A stretch of DNA of 64,000 nucleotides from Snodgrassella alvi (GTDB lineage Bacteria; Pseudomonadota; Gammaproteobacteria; Burkholderiales; Neisseriaceae). Of this stretch, positions 10,177 through 20,433 are shown piece by piece. Both the position numbers and the translations under genes were made by a program. Position 1 is the stretch's first letter. The number at the start of each line of letters is the position of its first letter. The DNA is taken from assembly GCF_002777855.1 (NCBI RefSeq), contig NZ_MEIK01000034.1, positions 496,001 through 560,000 of the forward strand, written 5' to 3'. Below the pieces are notes generated by a model that was given only the letters and a program-made list of their open reading frames with translations, did not search any database and was not told the origin of the DNA.

Positions 10177-10430
10177 TTATCTGTCCCTGAATGTACTGTT
10201 TTTTATTGGCCTCACATCATGAAACCCACCAGAATTTCATCACGCAAGTTAACATATAAAATATACACACTTTTCATTAATAACAATAGTTTACTATCAT
10301 TGTTGTAGTGTTACCATAACCTGTTTCTGGCACAGAATCGTCTACATAGTCACTGTTCGCACCTACCAGCTACTTGCCAGCCTGTCTTTTTTTACTGACA
10401 ATCAAAGCACCCTTCATAAGGACAACCAAC
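10177..10430. promoter_or_regulatory. Divergent promoter region between the exporter operon and the DAHP-synthase-like gene
   Basis: About 250 bases separate the divergent starts at 10176 (minus) and 10431 (plus). Promoters for both units must lie here. No regulator gene is adjacent and I see no convincing operator. Confidence 0.4.
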
Positions 10431-11288
10431 ATGATTATAGTAATGCAGCGTCAGGCTACCGAAACACAGATTAACAGCGTCATCAGCTACATTCGTGAGC
10501 GCGGATTGCACGAGCATATTTCGCGCGGAGAAGAGCGCACTATTATTGGCGCAGTTGGCGACGAAAGAGTGTTCGAACCACGCGAACTGGAAGCACTAGC
10601 CGGAGTAGAAAAAGCCATGCGCGTACTTCAGGATTGGCGCATCATCAGCCGCGAGACCAAAGCCGAAGACACCGTCATTACCGTACGCGGACAGCAGCTT
10701 GGCGGCAACCATCATCAATTGGTAGCCAGCGTAACCAACTCACAATTGCCAGAAAACATCAACATATTCATCGATCCCTTTTTTCAAGCGGCCTCACCCT
10801 ATACCCCACCATCTCAACCGCGAACCAATATGCAGCAACAGATAGCCAGTGCCCATCAGGCAGGTAAATCAGTATGGCTACGCATCAGAGACGTGCGCCA
10901 GCTCGAACCAGCCTTACAAGCAGAGGCCGACATCATTTATCTGGGCGGCGAACTCATGTCTAACCGTACCCTGCTCAACGAAGTGGGATGCCTAAATATC
11001 CCTGTCGTATTGTGTAAAGACAAACATCATCAAGTCGATGACTGGCTTATAGCTGCTGAGCACATCGCCTTAAAAGGTAACCACCACCTTATGCTTGGAG
11101 AAGCAGGCACCCTCAGCCTTGAGCGCAATGCCCCTTACCGCCTTGACGTAGAAGCCATTGTTAAAGCCAGAAAAATTACCCATCTACCCATCGTTGCCAA
11201 CATTTCACATCTCGCCCATGCCTACATGGACTCCACCACACTCATGCAGATAGCACAGGCGGCAGGAGCCCACATCATCATTTATTAA
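10431..11288 (+). CDS. Degenerate, shortened DAHP synthase (type I-beta)-like protein
   Basis: The product is 285 residues from ATG 10431, chosen because AAGGA lies 8 bases upstream and the N-terminus MIIVMQRQAT matches family starts; an upstream ATG at 10374 is in frame. Residues 1-70 match the ferredoxin-like regulatory domain of type I-beta 3-deoxy-7-phosphoheptulonate synthases (RGEERTIIGAVGDER, then a DTVI motif). The barrel part is recognisable (ADIIYLGGELM, NIPVVL, EHIALKGNHHLML, THLPIV) but lacks the AGPCS metal-Cys segment and the KPRTSPY substrate loop. It has lost Arg of CERG, has NISH for DPSH, and stops just before the EVHPEP segment. An active DAHP synthase is unlikely. A regulatory or scaffold role is inference. 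Confidence 0.72.
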   Translation: MIIVMQRQATETQINSVISYIRERGLHEHISRGEERTIIGAVGDERVFEPRELEALAGVEKAMRVLQDWRIISRETKAEDTVITVRGQQLGGNHHQLVASVTNSQLPENINIFIDPFFQAASPYTPPSQPRTNMQQQIASAHQAGKSVWLRIRDVRQLEPALQAEADIIYLGGELMSNRTLLNEVGCLNIPVVLCKDKHHQVDDWLIAAEHIALKGNHHLMLGEAGTLSLERNAPYRLDVEAIVKARKITHLPIVANISHLAHAYMDSTTLMQIAQAAGAHIIIY

Positions 11289-11342
11289 CTGGACAATAAG
11301 TCTAAAATTAAAAATTTTACAAAAACAAATAATTTCTTTAAA

Positions 11343-11384
11343 TTTGGACAAATTAATTCAGAAAATACATAAAATTTGTCCAAA
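11343..11384. repeat. 12-bp perfect inverted repeat (possible operator) upstream of ilvI
   Basis: TTTGGACAAATT at 11343-11354 and its exact complement AATTTGTCCAAA at 11373-11384 are separated by 18 bases. No T-run follows, so it is not a typical terminator. It lies between the DAHP-synthase-like gene and the putative ilvI promoter. Confidence 0.5.
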
Positions 11385-11473
11385 TAAAGCATAAAAATGC
11401 ACAAAACTAAAAAATTAAAGCATAAAATAAAATTTTAACTTCAAAATAGGAGTAAACTTCACAAAAATAGCAC

Positions 11474-11502
11474 TTGCTTAACATCAACACCTGCTTTATC
11501 TT
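11474..11502 (+). promoter_or_regulatory. Candidate sigma-70 promoter of the ilvIHC cluster
   Basis: TTGCTT at 11474-11479 and TATCTT at 11497-11502 are spaced by 17 bases. A leader of about 170 bases follows before the ilvI start. I found no leader peptide with a run of branched-chain codons and no T-box, so regulation by attenuation is not supported. Confidence 0.35.
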
Positions 11503-11679
11503 AAACACTCATTTAGCTAACCCAAACCTGCTCATCCGACTACCGGACGCAGAACCAACAGTTCATCACAATAAGTGCGTTCGCGTACCCCAAATCGCTG
11601 TTCGCATTTGTTAAATCTTACCGGATTGCAGATGCATTGGTTACGTGTCAGTCGGACAGCCAGAACATAAGAGGTTGAT

Positions 11680-13452
11680 ATGCAACTTTCAGGTGCACAA
11701 ATACTCGTGCAGAGTCTCAAAGCCGAGAATGTAGAATATGTTTTCGGATATCCCGGCGGAGCAGTTCTCGAAATATACGACGCCATCTTTCAATTAAAAA
11801 AATTTCGCCACATCCTTGTCAGACACGAACAGGCTGCCGTACATGCGGCTGATGCCTACTCACGTGCCAGCAACGGTGAAAAAATAGGCGTCGCACTGGT
11901 TACTTCCGGCCCAGGAGCCACCAATGCCATCACCGGTATCGCCACCGCCAATTCCGACTCTGTCCCACTCGTGGTTATTTCCGGTCAGGTAGGTACACCT
12001 GCCATTGGTTCCGATGCTTTTCAGGAAGTAGACACCATCGGCATCTCCCGCCCCTGTGTCAAACATAACTTTTTAGTTACCCATATTGGCGAACTAGCTG
12101 AAACCATTAAAAAAGCCTTTCAGATTGCCCGCACAGGCCGCCCAGGCGTAGTCGTGATTGATGTGCCCAAAGATGTAACACAGGCAATGGCCAAATTCAG
12201 CTATCCACAAGAAGACATCAACATCCGCTCCTATCAGCCCGTAACCCATGGGCACACCGGCCAGATTAAAAAAGCTGCACAAGTACTGGCCGCAGCCAAA
12301 CGCCCAATAGTACTGTTCGGCGGCGGCGTGGTATTAGGTAATGCCAGCAACGTACTCACTGATTTCATTCAGTCTACCGGTACCCCCTGTGTTGCCACCT
12401 TGATGGGGCTGGGTGCATTTCCCAGTACCAACCGCCAGTTTCTCGGTATGGTAGGTATGCATGGCAGCTATGAAGGCAATTTAGCATTACAAAACGCCGA
12501 TGTTGTACTAGCCGTTGGGGCACGCTTTGACGACCGCGTTATCTCCGTACCGGACAAATTCACCGATGATGGCAAAAAAATTATCCACATCGATATCGAC
12601 CCCTCCAGTATTGCCAAACGCGTAAAAGTAGATGTACCGATTGTTGGCGACGTTAAAAACGTATTAGCAGATTTGCTTGCCCTGTGGCAAAAACAAAATC
12701 TGGCATTCAGCAACAACGCTCTGGAAAAATGGTGGAAATCCATTGAAAACTGGCGCAGTCACAACAGCCTGTGGTTTGAAAGCGCAGATGAATACATCAA
12801 ACCACAACAAGTCATCCAGACACTAGCCAAAATCACAGGTAACAACGCCCTCATCACCTCCGACGTTGGCCAGCATCAGATGTTTACTGCACAGTACTAT
12901 CCGTTTCAACGTCCCCGTCAATGGCTCAATTCAGGCGGACTAGGTACCATGGGTGTAGGACTGCCTTATGCCATGGGTGCCAAACTGGCGCGGCCGGAAG
13001 AAGATGTATTCTGCATCACTGGGGAAGGTTCCATACAAATGAATATTCAAGAACTTTCCACCTGCTACCAATACCGTCTGCCCATTAAGGTCATCAACCT
13101 CAACAATGGCTTTCTCGGCATGGTACGACAGTGGCAGGAGCTCTACTACGAAAACCGTTACTCCGAAACCTACATGGATTCACTGCCAGATTTTGTCAAA
13201 CTAGCGGAAGCGTACGGACACGTCGGAATTCGGGTTGAAAAACCTGCGGATATAGAAGGTGCACTGAAAGAAGCTATCGCTCTGAAAGACCGTCTAGTAT
13301 TTATGGACTTCATTACCGACCGCACCCAAAATGTCTACCCAATGGTAGGTAACGGCAAAGGTCTGGATGAGATGGTGCTTCCACCACATATGGATAAAAT
13401 CAAAGCTACAGCTGCCAACGAGCGCGAGCAGAATAGCCGGAGCGCATCATGA
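11680..13452 (+). CDS. ilvI: Acetolactate synthase, large catalytic subunit
   Basis: A 590-residue ThDP enzyme that condenses two pyruvates, or pyruvate and 2-ketobutyrate, in the first common step of Val/Leu/Ile synthesis. The catalytic Glu50 sits in LVRHEQAAVHAA. The ThDP/Mg motif starts at Gly448 as GEG (Glu449 in place of the usual Asp, which I recall as common in betaproteobacteria) and runs to an NNGFLGMVRQW stretch. FAD and ThDP domains are full length. The stop overlaps the start of the small-subunit gene (ATGA), showing translational coupling. The start at 11680 has an AGAGG-like site upstream. Confidence 0.95.
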   Translation: MQLSGAQILVQSLKAENVEYVFGYPGGAVLEIYDAIFQLKKFRHILVRHEQAAVHAADAYSRASNGEKIGVALVTSGPGATNAITGIATANSDSVPLVVISGQVGTPAIGSDAFQEVDTIGISRPCVKHNFLVTHIGELAETIKKAFQIARTGRPGVVVIDVPKDVTQAMAKFSYPQEDINIRSYQPVTHGHTGQIKKAAQVLAAAKRPIVLFGGGVVLGNASNVLTDFIQSTGTPCVATLMGLGAFPSTNRQFLGMVGMHGSYEGNLALQNADVVLAVGARFDDRVISVPDKFTDDGKKIIHIDIDPSSIAKRVKVDVPIVGDVKNVLADLLALWQKQNLAFSNNALEKWWKSIENWRSHNSLWFESADEYIKPQQVIQTLAKITGNNALITSDVGQHQMFTAQYYPFQRPRQWLNSGGLGTMGVGLPYAMGAKLARPEEDVFCITGEGSIQMNIQELSTCYQYRLPIKVINLNNGFLGMVRQWQELYYENRYSETYMDSLPDFVKLAEAYGHVGIRVEKPADIEGALKEAIALKDRLVFMDFITDRTQNVYPMVGNGKGLDEMVLPPHMDKIKATAANEREQNSRSAS

Positions 13453-13940
13453 GACACATCTTATCTATTCTGATGGAAAATCAATCTGGTGCGATGAGCC
13501 GTATAGTCGGCCTATTTTCAGCCCGTGCCTACAACATCGATTCCTTATCTGTTTCCCCAACAGAAGATAGAACCTTATCACGCATGACCATCGTTACCAG
13601 TGGCAGCGACAACGTCATGGAGCAAATAACCAAACAGCTCAACAAACTGATTGAGGTTATCAAAGTAATCGATTTAAACGACAGCCAATATGTCGAACGT
13701 GAACTCATGCTGGTCAAACTACGTGCCACCGGCAAAGACCGCGATGAAATCCTGCGCCTAGCTGATATTTTCCGCGGCCACATCATCGACGTGACCGACA
13801 AAACCTATACTGTAGAAATCACCGGTACCAGCAACAAGCTCGATGCCTTTCTAGACACTGTAGGCAAAACACTGATTCTAGAAACCGTCCGTACCGGAGC
13901 TGCCGGCATTGGCCGCGGTGAACGCATGCTACGCATTTAA
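13449..13940 (+). CDS. ilvH: Acetolactate synthase, small regulatory subunit
   Basis: A 163-residue protein with an N-terminal ACT domain (LSILMENQSGAMSRIVGLFSAR from residue 4) and the C-terminal ACT-like domain of IlvH/IlvN (residues about 80-160). It binds the large subunit, raises its activity and confers valine feedback inhibition. It overlaps ilvI by 4 bases. Length matches E. coli IlvH (163). Confidence 0.95.
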   Translation: MRHILSILMENQSGAMSRIVGLFSARAYNIDSLSVSPTEDRTLSRMTIVTSGSDNVMEQITKQLNKLIEVIKVIDLNDSQYVERELMLVKLRATGKDRDEILRLADIFRGHIIDVTDKTYTVEITGTSNKLDAFLDTVGKTLILETVRTGAAGIGRGERMLRI

Positions 13941-13956
13941 GCACAAACCCAAACAC

Positions 13957-13978
13957 TTTCGGCCGCATCAGGCCGAAA
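13957..13978 (+). other. Intercistronic hairpin between ilvH and ilvC
   Basis: An 8-bp perfect stem TTTCGGCC/GGCCGAAA with a 6-base loop sits 16 bases after the ilvH stop. No T-tract follows, so it is more likely an mRNA stability or processing element than a terminator. Confidence 0.5.
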
Positions 13979-13989
13979 CATGAACATAA

Positions 13990-15039
<1,050 letters not shown>

Positions 15040-15069
15040 TCAGCCGCAGCAGTCTGCTTGATTTAAAGC

Positions 15070-15109
15070 AAAAGCTTGTGTATGCATTTTCCATATACAA
15101 GCTTTTTTT
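15070..15109 (+). terminator. Terminator of the ilv cluster
   Basis: A stem of about 13 bp (AAGCTTGTGTATG/CATATACAAGCTT, one G-U pair) with a 7-base loop ends in a T-run, 30 bases after ilvC. Confidence 0.85.
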
Positions 15110-15132
15110 AACCCTTTCAACCAAAAATAAAT

Positions 15133-16473
15133 ATGACCAATACCCCCGCATCGCAGTCAGCTACTGCAACCGCAAAAACACAAAACTCGCCTACCAAAGT
15201 CGCCATCGCCAGCCTTGTAGGCACCGCCGTTGAGTTTTACGACTTCTATATCTACGGTCTGGCCGCCGCCTTGGTACTGGGTGACCTGTTTTTTCCAATT
15301 CAAGACAAAGCCCTCACAACTATGGCGTCCTTTCTGACTTTCGGCATCGCCTTTATCGCCCGCCCGATTGGTGCCGCATTATTTGGCCATTTTGGCGACA
15401 AAGTCGGACGTAAAACCACCCTTATCGCATCCTTACTTATCATGGGTATCAGTACCACCCTAATTGGTATTCTCCCCACATTCCAGCAAGCTGGCTTTAT
15501 CGCCCCATTATGCTTATGCGTCCTGCGCTTCTGTCAGGGCATCGGACTTGGCGGTGAATGGGGCGGTGCCGCCTTATTGGCTACAGAAAATGCACCTAAA
15601 GGCAAACGCGCCTTATTTGCCATGTTCCCGCAAATAGGGCCTCCTATCGGCTTCATTACAGCCAGCCTGATATTCATACTACTGTCCAAGCATCTAACCA
15701 ACGATCAAATGATGGCATGGGGCTGGCGCATTCCGTTTTTACTAAGCATCGTATTGGTTGGTCTCGGCATGTATGTCCGCATGTCTATTATTGAAAGCCA
15801 AGCATTCCGCAACATGGTTGCCAAGCAAAATCACGTCAAAGTGCCGCTGAATGATACCGTTCGCAAACATTACAAACAGCTCATTCTTGGTTCTCTGGCT
15901 GCTATGTCGTGCTTCACCCTATTCTTCCTGACCACCGTATTTTCACTACAATACGCCACCACCACACACCCATGGCAAAGTACGTCTTTATTTAACAAAA
16001 TCGAATACCTATCCATCTTAATGGGGGCAATCGTATTCATGGCCATAGGGTCACCCATCTCTGCATGGCTGTCAGACAGAATCGGCCGTCGTCCCGTATT
16101 TCTGATAGGAGGCATCATCACCATCATAATTGGTCTCTTCTATGGCGATTTAATCAACAACAACAGCACCATAGTAGCAGCTGTATTCTTGTCTTTTTCC
16201 CTCTTTATCATGGGAATATTATGGACACCTCTGGCCGCGTTTCTGCCAGAAATTTTTCCAACCAACGTACGTTATACCGGAGCGGCCATCTCCTTTAGCT
16301 TCGGCGGCATACTGGGTGGGTCACTCACTCCTTTTCTCGCCGCATCACTTGTTAAAGAATACGGTTTACAAGGTAGTGTCTACATTGGCTGGTTTCTCAT
16401 AGCCGCCTGCCTACTCAGCATCATTGCCGTACTATTACTGCCTGAAACCCATCGGCAAGAAATAGAAAACTGA
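15133..16473 (+). CDS. MFS transporter, metabolite:H+ symporter (MHS/ShiA-ProP-like) family
   Basis: A 446-residue protein with 12 predicted membrane helices. The first helix carries GTAVEFYDFYIYGLAAAL, diagnostic of the MHS family. The inter-helix motif GHFGDKVGRK is present near 93-102 and the second-half copy DRIGRRP near 315. MHS members import alpha-ketoglutarate, citrate, proline/betaine or shikimate with protons. The substrate cannot be read from sequence. It has its own terminator and lies downstream of the ilv terminator, so it is probably an independent unit. Confidence 0.88.
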   Translation: MTNTPASQSATATAKTQNSPTKVAIASLVGTAVEFYDFYIYGLAAALVLGDLFFPIQDKALTTMASFLTFGIAFIARPIGAALFGHFGDKVGRKTTLIASLLIMGISTTLIGILPTFQQAGFIAPLCLCVLRFCQGIGLGGEWGGAALLATENAPKGKRALFAMFPQIGPPIGFITASLIFILLSKHLTNDQMMAWGWRIPFLLSIVLVGLGMYVRMSIIESQAFRNMVAKQNHVKVPLNDTVRKHYKQLILGSLAAMSCFTLFFLTTVFSLQYATTTHPWQSTSLFNKIEYLSILMGAIVFMAIGSPISAWLSDRIGRRPVFLIGGIITIIIGLFYGDLINNNSTIVAAVFLSFSLFIMGILWTPLAAFLPEIFPTNVRYTGAAISFSFGGILGGSLTPFLAASLVKEYGLQGSVYIGWFLIAACLLSIIAVLLLPETHRQEIEN

Positions 16474-16480
16474 TACAAAT

Positions 16481-16509
16481 AAAAAACCGATTGATTCAAT
16501 CGGTTTTTT
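16481..16509 (+). terminator. Terminator of the MHS transporter gene
   Basis: A 13-bp stem (AAAAAACCGATTG with its complement) and a 3-base loop, ending in six Ts, begin 7 bases after the stop codon. Confidence 0.88.
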
Positions 16510-16604
16510 AATGCCACATTCACATTGCCGCAGCGTCAATCAGTCTTCAAAAGCATCACTTTCTGCTAAAATACCCACGAAAACACAGCATAGCAGAAAT
16601 CATC

Positions 16605-17051
16605 ATGAGCATAATCAATAACAAAAAAGCCTTTCACGATTACTTTATCGAAGAGCAAATAGAAGCCGGTATCGTCCTCGAAGGCTGGGAAGTCAAAGCC
16701 ATCCGTGCCGGCCGCGTGCAAATCAAAGAAAGCTATATTCAATGGAAAAAAGGTGCATTCTATCTGGTAGGCAGCCACATCACCGCATTACCCACAGCGT
16801 CCAATCACGTTAAACCTGATCCAGTACGGCAGCGTAAACTACTGCTGAAACAATCAGAAATCAATAAATTGATTGGTAAAGTAGAACGCAGCGGCTATAC
16901 CCTTGTTCCCGTAAACATGCATTACAGCCATGGCTATGTCAAAATCGATATGGGTTTAGCCAAAGGTAAAAAACAGCACGACAAACGCCAGAGTAGCAAA
17001 GAAAAAGACTGGAACCGCGAAAAACAGCGGCTCATGAAACAGGCTCGCTGA
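16605..17051 (+). CDS. smpB: SsrA-binding protein SmpB
   Basis: A 148-residue protein with the SmpB beta-barrel core ([19 protein letters not shown] near 14-32, then KAIRAGRV) and the basic C-terminal tail ([19 protein letters not shown], about 120-140). It escorts tmRNA into stalled ribosomes for trans-translation. tmRNA itself is not seen in this window. A clear terminator follows. Confidence 0.96.
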   Translation: MSIINNKKAFHDYFIEEQIEAGIVLEGWEVKAIRAGRVQIKESYIQWKKGAFYLVGSHITALPTASNHVKPDPVRQRKLLLKQSEINKLIGKVERSGYTLVPVNMHYSHGYVKIDMGLAKGKKQHDKRQSSKEKDWNREKQRLMKQAR

Positions 17052-17076
17052 TTTATGTATAAAATAAAATCTTTAC

Positions 17077-17109
17077 AAGGGAAATTGAATCAACACAATT
17101 TCCCTTTTT
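17077..17109 (+). terminator. Terminator of smpB
   Basis: An 11-bp stem (AAGGGAAATTG/CAATTTCCCTT) with an 8-base loop, ending in a T-run, lies 25 bases after the smpB stop. Confidence 0.85.
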
Positions 17110-17701
17110 CATAAATTTCCGCATAAAAAAGCCAAAATAAATTTCTTTTAATTGATTTGAATTTCGTAATAATTCTCAGCGGTTTAACATATCCTAATTT
17201 ATAAAATATCCCTCTTATAAAACAATGTTAACTCATATTAAAATAAAAAATATATTGGATAATCAAAATACCTCAATCAAATCAATTTAATATATATTTT
17301 AAGTGACTAAGCGAGAAATTATGAAAATATCATTGGTAAAGTAAAGCCAATACATCAATCCACACATAAATAATCTCCTTTATCAGAATATCAACTGTGG
17401 CCATCTATCAGCTGTTTTCAGGTAATAAAAAGCAGTCCTCAGGAAATCAAATAAAACAACGTAGGCAACCACCAACGCTGAGCACTTCTTAATAATCTCA
17501 CGAGTTAAAATAACGTTGAAAGCTTCACATACCTCTTCTCTTGAAACAGCAGTACATATTGGCAACGCTCTTTTCATAACCAGCTTAAAACTAAAAAACG
17601 TGCACGTGTCACTGAAATAATAAACATCATTGGAAAAAAATTCTGGATTTTTGTATCGATTAACAATACCTTTCACCGCATAAACAACTTCAGGTACAAG
17701 C
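17110..17701. other. AT-rich stretch with one doubtful minus-strand ORF
   Basis: About 590 bases with no confident gene. A 106-codon minus-strand frame (17383-17703) is open, but it has no ribosome-binding site at its only ATG. It also starts head-to-head, overlapping the start of the better plus-strand gene at 17702. I therefore do not call it. Confidence 0.4.
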
Positions 17702-18235
17702 ATGAATGATCAGCAAGCAATTTTAAAAGTAATGAAGGAATGGCGCTGCAATTCCAAAGCTTATGCCAGAATTTATCTGTTTGCCTGCTGCGTATGTGCA
17801 TTTATATCACTGGTGTGCGGGCTGGATGTATTAACCAGACACAATGAAACGGGCAGTTTATTGTTTTTTACATCAGCACTCATATGTACCTTTTTTCTCT
17901 TCAGACGATATAAAAACAAACGGCACAACATTAAACAAGTTCGCTTCACCACTAAGGCAGTTTACATAGAGAAACTAAAATTAGATATCAGCTACCTTAA
18001 ATCTGTTGAATACATCAGAACACTTAAAAACAGCGATAACTCAATCATCTCTATCGAATTCAGCATGACATTTTTTCCTAATACGCTAGTTAAAGATAAC
18101 GTACATTTTTATATGGAATTCGGAAAAATATTATTTGGTACCAGCGAGAAATACGACTACCAGAGACGATTTATCAATGTACTGAAGGTACTAGCAAAAG
18201 ACAGACGAGAACAATTGAAAAAACAGCAAAATTAG
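17702..18235 (+). CDS. Small membrane protein of unknown function
   Basis: A 177-residue protein I do not recognise. It has two hydrophobic helices (about 22-42 and 50-67), a basic RRYKNKRHNIKQ linker, and a mixed alpha/beta cytoplasmic tail (about 70-177) that could be a PH-like domain, with a charged end (KDRREQLKKQQN). The start is uncertain because the ribosome-binding site (CAGG) is weak. It stands alone between smpB and guaA. Confidence 0.6.
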   Translation: MNDQQAILKVMKEWRCNSKAYARIYLFACCVCAFISLVCGLDVLTRHNETGSLLFFTSALICTFFLFRRYKNKRHNIKQVRFTTKAVYIEKLKLDISYLKSVEYIRTLKNSDNSIISIEFSMTFFPNTLVKDNVHFYMEFGKILFGTSEKYDYQRRFINVLKVLAKDRREQLKKQQN

Positions 18236-18423
18236 ATTCAAACAGCAAAACATCCTTACCCAAAACGCATCAGCATTAAAATAAACATATTAATCAATCT
18301 TATCAGAAAATATTGCATATTTTCAAAACATGCCTCCTCCCCATGTCAGGCAGAAGCAGAAATAAAAACCGAAAAGTGTTAAAATAACGCGCTTTATATC
18401 CAAACACCCGTCAAGAGCCTAGC

Positions 18424-19989
18424 ATGAATCAGGATAAAATCTTAATTCTCGATTTTGGTTCACAAGTAACCCAGCTCATCGCCCGGCGCGTACGTGAAGC
18501 TCATGTTTATTGTGAATTACATTCATTTGATATGCCCATTGCCGATATCAAGGCATTTGCCCCTAAAGGCATTATCCTGTCCGGTGGCCCCAATTCAGTC
18601 TACGAATCAGACTATCAGGCCAATCCGGAAATTCTGAATCTCGGCATTCCCATTCTCGGCATTTGCTACGGCATGCAATGGCTGGCGCATACCATGGGCG
18701 GAGAAGTGAGCGGTGGCGACCAGCGCGAATTCGGCTATGCTCAGGTGCACACAGAAGACAGCCAATTCACCAATGGCATTTTTGACAACCAGCCCAACAC
18801 ACTGGATGTGTGGATGAGCCATGGTGATAAAGTCAGCAAACTGCCGGTAGGCTTTAAAAGCATTGGCCACACCCCGAGCTGCCCCTATGCCATTATTGAA
18901 AACCCGCAAAAACACTTTTACGGCGTACAGTTTCACCCAGAAGTAACCCACACCAAACAAGGGCGTGAATTAATCAATCGCTTCGTACTGGATATTTGTC
19001 AGGCCAAACCAAGCTGGACAATGCCAAACTACATTGAAGAAGCAGTCAACAAGATTCGTGAACAAGTAGGGACCGATGAAGTCATTCTGGGGCTTTCTGG
19101 TGGGGTTGATTCATCTGTAGCCGCAGCACTGATTCACCGCGCCATCGGAGACCAGCTAACTTGCGTTTTTGTAGATCATGGCTTACTGCGCTATAAAGAA
19201 GCTCAAATGGTCATGGATATGTTTGGAAAAAATCTTGGCGTAAACGTTATTCACGTAGACGCTTCTGCCGATTTTCTATCCAAATTATCAGGTGAAACCG
19301 ACCCAGAACGCAAACGTAAAATCATCGGTGCCGAATTTGTCGAAGTTTTCCAGCACGAAGCCGGCAAACGTCAAAATGCCAAATGGCTGGCTCAAGGCAC
19401 AATTTATCCAGATGTAATTGAAAGTGCCGGAGCCAAAACAAAAAAAGCACATGCCATTAAAAGCCATCACAACGTGGGTGGACTACCTGAAACCCTCAAC
19501 CTGCAACTACTCGAGCCACTGCGAGACCTTTTCAAAGACGAAGTACGCGAATTGGGTGTAGCTTTAGGTTTACCACGCGACATGGTATACCGTCACCCCT
19601 TCCCTGGTCCCGGCTTAGGCGTGCGAATACTGGGAGAAGTAAAACGCGAATATGCTGATTTACTGCGCCGTGCCGACCATATCTTTATCGAAGAATTACG
19701 CAACACCTGCGACGAAGACGGCGTATCTTGGTACGACAAAACCAGTCAGGCATTTGCCGTTTTCCTGCCAGTAAAATCCGTAGGCGTCATGGGCGATGGC
19801 CGCACATACGAATATGTAGTTGCTTTACGAGCTGTGATTACCAGCGATTTCATGACCGCTCACTGGGCACATTTACCCTACGATTTACTGGGTCGCGTAT
19901 CCAATCGCATCATCAACGAAGTGCGCGGCATCAATCGCGTAGTTTATGATGTGAGCGGTAAACCACCTGCTACTATCGAATGGGAATAA
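18424..19989 (+). CDS. guaA: GMP synthase (glutamine-hydrolysing)
   Basis: A 521-residue enzyme making GMP from XMP, ATP and glutamine. The glutaminase domain has catalytic Cys81 (GICYGMQ) and a downstream FHPEV His-Glu. The ATP pyrophosphatase loop SGGVDSS is at 225-231. The C-terminal dimerisation domain ends in the conserved PPATIEWE. Length and ends match the family. It is a single gene with its own terminator. Confidence 0.97.
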   Translation: MNQDKILILDFGSQVTQLIARRVREAHVYCELHSFDMPIADIKAFAPKGIILSGGPNSVYESDYQANPEILNLGIPILGICYGMQWLAHTMGGEVSGGDQREFGYAQVHTEDSQFTNGIFDNQPNTLDVWMSHGDKVSKLPVGFKSIGHTPSCPYAIIENPQKHFYGVQFHPEVTHTKQGRELINRFVLDICQAKPSWTMPNYIEEAVNKIREQVGTDEVILGLSGGVDSSVAAALIHRAIGDQLTCVFVDHGLLRYKEAQMVMDMFGKNLGVNVIHVDASADFLSKLSGETDPERKRKIIGAEFVEVFQHEAGKRQNAKWLAQGTIYPDVIESAGAKTKKAHAIKSHHNVGGLPETLNLQLLEPLRDLFKDEVRELGVALGLPRDMVYRHPFPGPGLGVRILGEVKREYADLLRRADHIFIEELRNTCDEDGVSWYDKTSQAFAVFLPVKSVGVMGDGRTYEYVVALRAVITSDFMTAHWAHLPYDLLGRVSNRIINEVRGINRVVYDVSGKPPATIEWE

Positions 19990-20014
19990 TCACAAATTAC
20001 AATTAATTTAACTC

Positions 20015-20046
20015 AAAAGCCTTGTTCTACAAGGCTTTTATTTTTA
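20015..20046 (+). terminator. Terminator of guaA
   Basis: A 10-bp perfect stem (AAAAGCCTTG/CAAGGCTTTT), a 5-base loop and a following T-rich tract begin 25 bases after guaA. Confidence 0.87.
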
Positions 20047-20433
20047 ATTAAAATAGTAAACTGGAATAAAACAAAACCTATAATAAAAAACTAATCTACA
20101 TACACAAACTACAGAATAAAATATTATTTTAAAGATTTCACTACTGAAGCTAGCTTTTCTATATAAATCATTTACCAAACTCAGTTAAGCTAACTCCATT
20201 CAAAAATACCATTATCTATGCCTAAAAAGCATGAATCACCATAAAGCATAAGTATTTTACATATAAATTTAAGATACCTATACTTTCTCAAATCATAAAA
20301 AACCAATGATTGGTAAAAGAAATTTTTAAAACAAAGTTATACCAATAAGTTTAAAACTGCTATAGATATTAATTATGCCAATGAAATAAATACCTATCTA
20401 CAACAATTAGCAACGAAAAGGAGAATTAAAATA
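20047..20433. other. AT-rich intergenic region upstream of the MFS gene
   Basis: About 390 bases of AT-rich sequence without an ORF that has a ribosome-binding site. It should contain the promoter of the MFS-hydrolase pair. An AGGAG site lies just before 20434. Confidence 0.4.

Noticed and set aside
17383-17703. Minus-strand ORF of 106 codons
   Set aside because: No ribosome-binding site, overlaps head-to-head with the start of the 177-residue membrane protein gene, and no recognisable family. Kept only as a note in the intergenic entry.
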